Below are positions 12,801 through 24,300 of a DNA stretch of 64,000 bases, piece after piece. Below the pieces are notes generated by a model that was not told the DNA's origin, did no database searches, and saw nothing but the letters and a program-made list of their open reading frames with translations. Location: assembly GCF_905147045.1 (NCBI RefSeq), contig NC_065889.1, positions 8,189,001 to 8,253,000 on the forward strand, given 5' to 3'. Each line of letters starts with the position of its first letter. The stretch's first letter is position 1. Both the position numbers and the translations under genes were made by a program. This DNA is from Nymphalis io. Its lineage: Eukaryota > Arthropoda > Insecta > Lepidoptera > Nymphalidae.

Positions 12801-13939
12801 ATAAAGAGAATAAGAGAAGACGGGCGAAGCGTTCCAAGAACGTTGCAACTTATTTGTATTTGCTGGAGCATTACCAAGAACAAAATGGGATGGCAGTTTG
12901 TATTAAAATATCTTAGTCCTATAAACATGGAATTTCGTAAGCGTACGATCCTGACGCGAAACTCACAAAAATTAATCTTAAATTTAAAACTTACAAATTG
13001 GTATTGTTATTTAATTATATAAATGCATATTAATTGTATACAATTCGTTTCGTTAATAGTAAAAATGTATTACAGTCATGAAAAATCTATACGTGTAATA
13101 AAAAATACGACATAAATCCAAGTCATTAGAGAAAGTAATTGAAAAAAAACTACAAATTATAACAATTTGTAAAATTAGAAATATAATGATCTCTTGATAT
13201 TTATAAGATACAATGTATGTACATATTACTAGTGTTAAATTCATCCGCGTTGAATTAATTATTAACTTTGACCACGTAATTAAACACGATATAGTCGTTA
13301 ACTGTGAAAGTAAACTGGATTTGAAGCTGATTTAGGTAATTTAAGTAATTTACGTTATATAATTGGCGAAAAATGTTAACCGTGGTTTTATTTACAACTT
13401 TGTATACATTTTTGTATATGTAAATTATTTTTAATTATATTCGAAAAAATTGCACATTTCCTAAAAGTATATGATACTATCGTTGACTAAAAGTACCCGT
13501 AGAACTTAGCTAGCTTTATTATTTCTAATGTAATAATATTTATGTTTTGTTGAAAAAAAGTAAAATAATGCATACAAGATATACTTTAACTACTTTGTAT
13601 GCGATTTTATGGGATGAGTTGATTTAGTTGTTCGAGAATGTACCACAGAGTCGCCTACATTGAATTTGTAAAAATATTGCATACACAAATAGATTTCACA
13701 CAGGTTTGTCTTATACAAGTACTAATGAACATGAAACAAAAAAATAACACTTTCTTTTTTTATTACCTCTTCTAGAACTTTCCAAAACACCATAAGATAT
13801 GACGAAATTAACATTTAAGCTTTTCTTAACTATGCAACTTTTAAGCGAAAATATTCACTTTTACTGATTTCATAAATCTTTAGAGTAACTATTAAAAGTT
13901 GAAAATCTTTCACTTGAAATATGTTATGATTATTATAAG
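9856..13939. other. 4-kb AT-rich stretch without assignable gene
   Basis: The frames at 10101-10373 and 12728-13022 are AT-driven or unassigned. No SINE, hairpin or filamin exon was found here. Confidence 0.5.
12745..12916 (+). other. unassigned open frame with basic stretch
   Basis: HEDKENKRRRAKRSKNVATY then LYLLEHYQEQNGM, preceded by TATCTGGCAG, a possible acceptor. No donor of good quality follows and the protein is not recognised. Confidence 0.2.
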
Positions 13940-14185
13940 TTGTTCAGCCCGTACTTGTATCCTACCTAAACATCAATACTTGTTTTGTTGTGATGATTGT
14001 TTAAAGGGCGAGTGAGACAGTGTAACTGCAGGCACAATGGACATAACATATTAGTTCCCAATGTTGGTGGCGCATGAGTGATGTAACCAACGGTTAATAT
14101 TTCTTAGAACGCCAATATCTATGGACGGTGGTGACAACTCACCATCAGGTGGCCCATTTGCTCGTCCGCCTATTTTATAAAAAAA
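13940..14185 (+). mobile_element. family P unit, diverged
   Basis: Recognisable by GGCGAGTGAGACAGTGTAAC, TTAGTTCCCAATGTTGGTGG and the end CACCATCAGGTGGCCCATTT with a short A run. The 5' part is poorly conserved. Confidence 0.7.
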
Positions 14186-15175
14186 CAATGCAACAAGTGA
14201 ACATGTTACGTTGTATTACATAGTCAAGTAAGAATATATTTCAACTCTCGAGTCAACTTTGAACAAAACGTTTGATCGAAATACATTATAACTTAAACAT
14301 AGGCTATGGTTTCAAAAAATACTAAAGTTTTGTATACGTTATTGGTAATATTTACTGATGATAAACTTCATAGAATAATATAACATTTCCAGAAAGAAAT
14401 TCTAATTTATTTTTTAGTAAGATATTTATGGAAATAAATAGTTTTTATATAAATAAAGAAAAAAATACCAACCATCGATTTTATATCACGAGTTTGAAAT
14501 TTTTAAGTATAGAAAGCAATAGTATTTATGCTTTCTTCCGTGCAACGTGCTGGAAGAGATCTCTTATTGGGATATGTCCGTCTCTCTCATGCACATGCAC
14601 ATGTTTTACTGATTGTAATATTATTTATTTGTGCAATAAAGAAATTTACAATACCGACAACTTTAACATATAACGATAAAACGATTGATTAATAATAACT
14701 ATTTACAATACTTTTTTTTTTAAATTCAATTGCAAAGGACGACTATCTCGGATAACACAATTGTTTATAAAACAATGTTTGTGGATATTAATGGAGTTCA
14801 ATTTGAATTGATACCTAAGGAGAAAATTTACACCGTACCTTTGTGTCGTAAATACACTGGATTCACCATTTTTTCGCTCTATCGATCCGTAATTTAGAAT
14901 TTAGAATTATGTTATCTGTTAAATTACAAAAGTTACTATATGAAATACTATAAAGTATGTGTGTGACGAAAATAATAAAACCTTATAAATATCTAAGTCA
15001 AGTTTTCAAGGCTATAGCTTTAGTAGAATGTTATGGAAACGTCATCGATTACATCCAATAAATCAATTAATCTTACTCATTAAGTTCATATAATGGAAAT
15101 AATTTGTTTTAGATTACTGCCTGAGCAGTGTAATAAAATCTAAAAAATATGTATATGTACTACAGATAAACTTAC
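14186..15175. other. AT-rich stretch after the last visible filamin exon
   Basis: I searched the minus strand for the SPF-type closing strand of filamin repeat 4 and did not find it. Confidence 0.45.
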
Positions 15176-15352
15176 CAGGTACGTGTTGGTCGTTAAAAGT
15201 GACCCGGACGGAGTGCGGCCGGAGGAGGCGAGGCGTGAACGCAGCTATGTACTTGTGACCGCCGAGCGGTCGAACCGAGCTCGCCACTAAAGTTCCATTA
15301 CCGCCAGAGACTTCGAGTTCTAGTTGACCAGGGCCGGCTGAACTTGCATCCA
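15176..15352 (-). CDS. jbug: jbug-like exon 19: filamin repeat 4, last visible exon
   Basis: Residues 1043-1101 plus one base. DASSAGPGQLELEVSGGNGT, then YIAAFTPRLLRPHSVRVTFN and DQHVPG are filamin strands B to G. The closing SPF strand is absent, so it must be on a further exon. The donor CCTG|GTAAGT is strong, so the gene does not stop here. Confidence 0.84.
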
Positions 15353-18300
15353 CTACAAAACATTTAGGCGATTTCAGACGAGTTTTCTGTTACAAATATT
15401 TAAAGAATGTTACGTGAAATAATAACACTTTATATTAAGCTTGTATAAGGGTCCATTCGTACATGCGGTTTCATCAAAATTTTATAACAAGAATTTTAGC
15501 GATATAGTCATAATTGTGTTAAAATTTTAAGAATTAATTTAAAACAAATTACTCTATTGTTTTAAAAATAAATATACGATTACTTACCTATAAATTCCAC
15601 AGGTTGGCCGACTATTCCTTTGTATGTAGGCTTAATAACTATTCCTTTTGCACCTCTAATGTTATCCCGTTGAAATGGTCTGTGAAAAAGAAGTTAAATG
15701 TAGTTACTTAAAACTTCATATAAATATCTAAGCTTTACTGCAGGAAAACAAATATTTCATTTCGATTGATACTTGTACCTACAGTATTTACGTCAGCAAT
15801 TAAAACGAGCTCATTCAGATGATTGATAAAATATTTGTATTGTACGCATCGTCAAATTGTTGCTTTATTTTATTTAAAAAAAAGAGAAGAGGAAAAGAAA
15901 TATAAAAAAATCTTATCAAAGTTTGCGAGTAGATTATTTTTATATGTAATATTATTCTTACAGTTAAAAAAACGCTCAACTGTACAAGTAATTTACGAAC
16001 CAAGGATGGACAAAGTTGATGTTTACGTAAATTCATGGCCTGTAGCAATATCAAGGGAGTTCGGTAAGTTACGGTTTTTTATTTTGTTATTTTTAGACAC
16101 TGACGAACATTAACTTAACTGTAAGCGATTTTTCTGCCGCTTTTTGATTCATCAAAGCGTAAAATAATTTCAAATTTGAAGCATAAAGATGGAAGTAATA
16201 CGGTATTTTATTTTTCATATTGACGTTTATTCAAGTGATCAATATAGTCTTACAACGAATGACGCTGTATTTAATTATTATAGATTTTGAAATGTATGTA
16301 ATATTTAAATTTAAATACTTTTGGAGTGATTCTGGCTTACATAAAAAACATTATAGAAGAAAATCTACAAAAACATTAAATATATATTCGTCCTACTCTA
16401 ACGATAAAATCCAAATAAAGAAATAAATAACATCCATTTCAAAGTAGACCAATAAGGGATCTACAACCCCAATAGCAGGTAAGGAATGCAGAATTTATAA
16501 CATCGAGATCTCGTTCGTTCGTTCAAGTGCTTTATATTTTCTTTATAGACTTTCTTATTTTATTTCTAGCTTTCGTTTCAATCTTACATCAGTTTCTATT
16601 TATTTACAAAGACAAAGCAAATAAAATTACCCGTTTAGACCATTTCCTTTGGGAAGCTAAACAAATTAGTATGAAACAAAATATAATAGAGTATCTGCTA
16701 AATTTTTATACCGTTAGCTAACAAACTTTAAATAATTTTGTACTTTGTTTTCTATTAATTTCCATTATATTATTAATCAATTTCCAAATAAAGGCCAATG
16801 TTCGCAAGTATATTGTTATCATAATTTTAAAATACATAGCATATGTATTTTAAAATTATTATAACGATATACGTTGAAATAGTTTGAAACAAGGACGTTG
16901 GGAACAACATCGTGTCGTAAATTTCTAGCTTAATATACATTTTTTGTAAAAGTTTGCGGCGTTGTGGCTCTCTTTGTAATTTTGGTTCTCTTTAAGAGAA
17001 AGTTTCGCATATACCGATAAACTTGATGTATAACAAGTAATTTTAGTGTTACGTTTTTTTTTTTCAATTAATTTTATCAAAATATAATTTATCAAGCACA
17101 TGCCATCCAATATTGAAATCGAAATGTCATATCACTTTGGAGAGTAACAGTATTGCTTTTGTTTATTGTTACCTGAAACGAGAATGCGCGGCATCCGTTT
17201 CAGTGCGGGCCCCCCCGGTTGGGTCGCGGGGGGGCCTATTGGATAAAAAAGACTGCTGTTGTTGGTGTTTCTCCTCCACGCTACTGTAAGACGAGTCTCG
17301 TACCACATACGAACTTTCCCGAACTTCGCGTTTTGTGATTTCTTGCTATAGAAATAAAAATATACATAAGACACTGATTAATGATATTTATTTGATTTTT
17401 TTTATTACTGATAACGATATAACTGATAATTTAAAATAATTAAAGAGAATAAATAATTTAAGATATTTTTATTCATAGTAGGAAGGCAGACAGGTATGCC
17501 ACTTTATAGTGGTAGCTTCCGTTAGCAAAAACGTATACATTGTAAGAAGTGATGGATTGGCCTATTGTGACTTTAAACCGGGATACAAAACCACATTGTG
17601 TTGTTTTTTTTTGTGGTTGCTACATAGATGTGTCTGCAATAAGCTTCAATTCAAGAAATGTAAGCATAGTCTTCGTCTTTTAAAGTTCTTTCAATTATTA
17701 CACATAAATCGTTTCTCTTATAAGTTAAATTATAAGTCATAAAATACAAATAGGACATTTAATACTTAAATAAATATTAGTGACTTTAAATAAAACTCTT
17801 ATAGATCTCAGTCCTCTTCGCACATTTTCGATAAAAATAGAGCATACTTACACGACTCGTGTAGGTGTCCGAATCACGCTCGTCGACCAACCGATCGAGA
17901 TGCCGGTTGAAGGAGTCGCGCGAGAAATCGCTAAACTTGTTTAGCTGTGTGTTACGCTGCGTTTCACGATCCAGGGTGCTTTGTCCGTGCCGATCGCTAG
18001 TTGCATCAAGGCTGGAATAAATGTTTTATTGTGAAAATGTCAGTTTTTTGTTTAAAATATCAATGATACAGTACACTTACGTATTATTACTAAACATTTT
18101 TCTAGTCGTTTCGATGGTATCCCAAGAATCGTTTCTTTGACGATACGGTTTTCCTCCTGGATCTCCAGTATCTGCTGTGCCTATTAAAAAAAAGAAATAT
18201 AATAAAAATATTTTTATACGCTTAGTTTTATTTTAAAACTTTTCTACTCACTCGGACTTCCATATCTTTTAACTCTATCCGTTTCTAACGAGGACAATGG

Positions 18301-21300
18301 ACTGCTCTGGTCAAGATTGTCTTGTGACCCGCTGTATGAGCTGTACATTTTATAGTTTGACCGCTTTTCTACCAGTCGCTTTGTTGTTGTCACAGGGCTG
18401 TATCGATCGGTGGGGCTATTAACTCTGTAGCAAAAAATGTGGTAATTTTATGAAAACAATTATAATGAACACAATTAAATTTTTAGTTGAGTTAATTGGT
18501 TACAATTGATACTGTATGTTTATACAAGGACAAGACTATTAAACTGTTGTACTTGAGTTCATGTCAAGTTAATTATTGACGCCAATTATCTCTTCGAAGT
18601 GTGGTGTATAGTGTTCGTATATTTTGAATATCACCTACCGATTAATTGGACTGGCCGTTCTGTTCAAAGGACTATCTTTCCTCGTTAGCGGGCTCGTCCG
18701 ACCGATCGGGCTTGTAGCCCTGTATGGGCTGCTAGCTCTATATGGGCTGCTCGACCTAGCAAAATCGAGCCTTGATCCGTTCCCTAAATGTTTCGATGTT
18801 ATTGGACTGGCCGTTCTATTTCGAGAATTCTCGGAGTCGTATGTTGTATAATTATCGCGTTTATTTAATCTCGGATTCGAATACGAATCGGTAACATCGT
18901 AAGTTTTTTCTTTTATATCTGAACCAAATGAAGATTTGTAATAATCCGTTGAATTCCGTTTCTCTTCACGACGATCTATTGAACTCGAACCGTGCTTTGT
19001 ATTCGTTTCGTATAAATTTAAGTTACTATGCGGACTCTCCGATCTCAATCTAGTGACTGAAAATAATTAACAAAGATAAAAGTGTTATTAGAAGCAGCCT
19101 TAACTTAAACATATTTAAACACATTTATGTAAAACTATTCTATTGGCACGCCTAGGGGGTTAGAACGCCTCGTATCCCTTCACGGCAAAATATAATTATT
19201 TCATTAACGAAACTTTATTGTTATTATTTATTTTTAACCATATTTATTTATTGGTTAATTATCACTTCTTTCAATGACCATCAATTTCGATGTTTCGTAT
19301 CAGCCAGGCGCCCGATAATGCCCACACATTTTTTTAAAGGTTTTATTTTCACCTGGACTGGATATTCTTGCATAAGCTGGCGATGGGCTCGCACTGTCGC
19401 GATGTTTCTTAGAACGTGGTCCAACCCTGAAGACGTGGGGTGACCCATGTACATCATATCCATTAAAATAAATGTATAACTGTAACACAAATAAATGATT
19501 AAATGTTAAAAATAAAACGATAAATCTTTTACAATTAAATGAATGTTGAATAACTCACTCTGTGTTTACCAGCCGCTTTGGGCATAAATGTTGCACGATA
19601 CTTTGTTGGAGATAATTTTTCCAAAGCACACATAACACTTCTTTTGTCGTGGACAATGTCTAATTGCAAATCTCCTTTGACACCACATTGACTTGTGTCC
19701 AGTTCAAAAGAATGTGGCTTAAGCGGTTCAGCTCCTTCTAAAGCACCTGAGCTAAGATGTACACCAGCTGGATCGAACACTTCACACGTGAATGGCCCCC
19801 CCTAGAAAGTTAAGAAAATTATTTTGTTTTTTGTTTACTGAATGAGTATATGTTGAATTAATAGATAAAATAATTCGAGGAAGTTTGTGAACGCAATGCA
19901 AACGCTTCATTTGATTTTAAAGTTTAGAATTACAAAACATCTTTTATCCGAAAACTCGATATTTTAATGATTGGGTAGTCTTACTCGTTATTGAAAATAC
20001 TATCCTAGAATTTATATTATTAGTGATATAGTTTTATGCGTCCTTAAAACCTTCTCCTAAAAGTACTTAGTCTCAAATGTGAAATGTGGAATGTTTACAG
20101 GCGTTACATAACATTTTTACATTATAAAACCTCGATTTGAAGTTTTATATGACAGAGGTCAAGAAGAAAGACGTGAGGAATAATATATTTTTTTTTTCCG
20201 TTTTTTAAAGTAACCTAAAAATTTGCAATTTTATCAAGTTATTAAAAAATTACATATTTTAAATTAAAACCTGAATATGTTCTCCTTTATAAGTTATTGC
20301 AATTGTCCAAACACCAGCTTCATCCGGTTGAAATGTTGCACTTGAAGCTGTTGTGCCTGGAGCTGATGGCGGTGGGTGTCTTGGCCTTAATGGCACTGCG
20401 CGACCACTCGGGGAGTGAGCAGTAACGTCTATGTCTTCTCGACGTGGTGCACCTGTTGACAAAAAAAATGCGTACCTTTATAAATAACCAATTCTTAATT
20501 AAATGTGGTAAGAATCTCATTCTAAAAAACCTATTTTTGATATACAAGTAAATTTGATATTGAGTGGGTACAAAAAATTATGATAATTTGGACTCAGAAC
20601 ATTAGTAGATATTTTAATACTTTTGCCTTTTATAAAATAATGAGGTTAACCTGTAGCGCTGACGAGCACTTCGACAATGCTTCCAGCAGCACAAGGCGCC
20701 ATGCCCGGCGGTGGTACCGAAACCAATCTAGGTAGAACTCTGAAGAAATATCTTCCGTCCACTCTGAAAATTAAACATTATTGTAATAAAAATTATAAAA
20801 TTCCAATATTTGTATAATATTTTATATATATTACATTATACTATTATATTACATATATAAACCGTCTTTGATTGTTACCATTGAATTCCAATTACTATAA
20901 TAATAGCTCAAGACTATATCGATGAACAAGTAATGACTGTGATTGTAGCTCAGTTTAATTCGACAGTGATATCATTTGACTATAAATAGCCCATATAAGA
21001 ATATTACCTGATGTCATCCACGGTAAGTACAATTTCATGCATGCCTGCATGCTCAGGGACAAATTCCCCTGCACCTTTTGAGTCCAACTTTAGTCTAGAT
21101 TCCTGCTCTAGCGGATTAAGAATAGATACTTTTACTTCTGATATCGATAATTCGTTTGTTATACTTTCAACTTTGATGTAAGTCTGAAAATAAGTAATAA
21201 CTTTAAAGGTCTTACAAACTGGTTGAAAAATATACAAATATTTTATTTAACCGGATTCTCGCAAAACTAAATTTGTAAATATTTGTAACTAGCTACCCGC

Positions 21301-24300
21301 CCCTACTTTGTCTGGGTTGAACAATTATATTTTTTACACCAAAAATTACTTTTATAGAAAAAGAAGGAGAAATTTGATACCTTTTGTTACATTATTCCAT
21401 TAATTTTCGTACGGATCTCTAATTTTTTTAATAAAATATAGATAATAAAATATATGTTACTTGTTGATAATGTAGTTTTCTATACGCAAAAGAAATTTTA
21501 AAATCGTTTGAATAGATTTTGTGTTTACCCATTGCAAACAAACATACAAAAATATCAAATCTTTTCTCTTTTTAATAATAGATTAGCTACTATTACTTGT
21601 TATTATTTTATTTATCACTTTAAGCTAATGCATTAAATAATTATTATACATTCATATAATAATCAGGTTTTTCAACTTGTAACTGCATCCGATACAAGTA
21701 TATGACAAAGTTTGGCAAAATAAAAAAGGTATAATTGGCGATTAAAGCCCAAGTAATATATAAGACGTAATATATATTTTTTAATAACTGAGATTTAAAA
21801 TTAACTGCTTACGAGGAATAGGACCTAGTTCAACCACATCATTAGTCGGCCTATATTAATAGGCTGAAAAGTGATGTGAGATTATAAAAATGCCGAGATG
21901 GTTAGAACGTGTGAATCTTAACCGATGATCGCGGATTCAAACCCAAGCAAGCACCAATGATTTTTCATGTGCTTCATTTGTGATTATAATTCATCTTGAG
22001 TTCAGCAGGGAAGGAAAACATCGTGAGGAAACCTGCATGTGTCTAATTTCACTGAATTTCTGTTACATGGGTATCCACTAAACTTTTTTTTTTTGTTTCG
22101 CTGGAAAAACGCGTTTACGCGTTTCCCCTACTTGAAGTGGGGGGTATGTGGGACTCGCCGTCGCCGAGCATGCGCCGGAATACCCACTAAAAAACCAGCG
22201 GTACCCACACCGCCTTTTCGAGGGGCGTCACGGGATCGCTTGCGCATACTACCGTGACACCCCGACGGTTGGCCCGCCTCTGCAGGCCTCCAAATCCTAG
22301 GGGTTCTGAGGGTACAAAGACCCCCTAACCCCGGCAACACGGCGGGAGGAGAAGATGCGAATAGCGCCTACGCCTTCTCCCCAGTCTTATTCGGCGAAGC
22401 GAGTCAGCGGAGGCCCTCTCCTCACGCTTCCGCTCCGCTACCTCCTTCTGCGACATGACATTTTCGCAGAAGGAGATCGTCTCCAACCAGCACCTCTCGC
22501 TACCAAGCATGGCGTTTATCACACTCGGCAGCGAGAGGTCTTCACCGACTAAGGTCGCCAGGGACAGACGCTGAGGTCCCCAAGCGGCACACTCCATCAG
22601 AGTGTGGCACGCTGTGTCCGAAGGCGCACCACACTCATGGCAGGAGGGTGTAACCTCCCGCCTCGCTATCCGGTGCAGGCACTTACCCAAACAACCGTGT
22701 CCGGTAAGTACCTGCGTCAGCCTGAATGTGAGTGTGCCGTGACTCCGTTCCACCCAGTAACTCAAGTGGGGGCGGACCGCCTCCACTGTCACTAGGCCTG
22801 CCGAGGGGGACCTCAGGTCCTCCTCCCACCTGCGAATCAAGGCTCGCTGGGCTAGGGCCCTGACTCGCTCAACCTCCGCCGACCCTGGACGGACGCCGCT
22901 TGACCTCGTTTCCACCCGGAACCGGTGCACTTCCGCAAGCACCTCCGCCTGGAGTTCCCAGGGCGGATCGCTCGCGAGAAGTGTCGCTGCCGTCCATGAC
23001 ACCGTACGGTACCCACGTATCGCTCTCACCGCTATGACTCTTTGCGGCCTCCACAGAAGAGCTCTGTTACGAGCGGTGAGAGCATCCACCCAAATGGGTG
23101 CACCGTACAACGCCATGGAGCGTACCACGCCAGCGTATAAACGCCGACATGGTGTTTCCGGCCCTCCTACATTCGGTAGGAGGCGGCCTAGGGCGGCAGC
23201 AGCGCTTATAAGCTTCGGGCCGAGTTGGTATCCACTAACCTGCATTGGAGCAACGTGGTGCAGTAAGGTACAAACCGTATCCGCTAAAGGAGTGGAGAGA
23301 GCCTTAGTCCAGCGTGACAATCACAGGCTGTTACGTTATGTCAAAGTGGTATTAAGGACTTTTTTTAAAAACTTACTGGTTCTCCGACTCTCCCTGAAGT
23401 GGAATCAAGAGCGACTCGCAACATGTCATGGATGGGTGGACGAGGTGGTACATTTCGGAACTGCGTAGCCCAGGTCATTACACCTAAATGTTCCACGTCG
23501 CTTTGGCTCATGTCTTTAGCCGATAACACTGGCTGTACACCTGCAATGAAATAGAAACATATTGCTTCAACTTTTTTAATAATTACGCAGGCTCATTTTA
23601 TTTTAAAGAACGGAACTAAAATACAATTTATCGACCATATTGTTTTACGATCATTAAATTTTAATTAAGGCTTTTATTTATGATAATTTATTTCAACCAA
23701 TTAAGTTTTATGTGATCAATGATAATTATTGCATTCGATAATATGACAAATATTAATATATTGCTTTAAAAATATTGGAACATACGTTGTGGGTAATAAT
23801 CATAATATTACTGCTTGTTGATACATTCCTTTGATCTAAATATAAACTGCTCACTTGGGAAAATAAACCACTAAATGTACATTTTGCAATGCAATGTTTC
23901 TATTTATACGGACTAAATATCCATGAATTCTGAATAATATGCTATGAATACAAATAGACCATATTCAGCCTGGCTTTTAGTTAAATTAAAGAAGTTTTTT
24001 TTGTTCTATAATTAAAATAAATTTTCAATTCAACGAACGTTTTAATAAAAACGAATCATAAAATATAATAAGCGTCCTTCATATTTTTACAATTTTTATA
24101 TATTTGAAAATCTGTTGTAATAATTAAAGACAAATTAATATTGAATCTTGTAAGGTATTCTTATTGAAGTAAGAATACTCATTAGAAACTACAATGTACT
24201 ATTTTAAAGATTTATATATTAAATACAAATGCAACATTTTTAATGAATTCATAGTTACCCGTGTATATTCAACGATATAAAATTTCAACAGAATCTAAAC

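Larger units (their letters stand above)
21890..23334 (+). mobile_element. family A SINE split by an R1-type LINE
   Basis: The 5' part (21890-22081) runs from TGCCGAGATGGTTAGAACG to GGTATCCACTAA; the 3' part (23227-23334) resumes at GGTATCCACTAA and ends CACAGGCTGTTACG. The two parts make one SINE once the insert and one 12-bp repeat are removed. It lies in filamin intron 7, its end about 43 bp from the exon 7 donor. Confidence 0.88.

Noticed and set aside
18624..18851. 75-codon plus-strand frame with repeated LYGLLAL units
   Set aside because: Antisense to filamin exon 13; the repetition mirrors the Ser-Pro-Arg units.
22325..23320. A 331-codon protein starting at 23320
   Set aside because: The first 30 or so codons come from filamin intron and SINE sequence; the real fragment starts at the LINE's truncation point at 23226.
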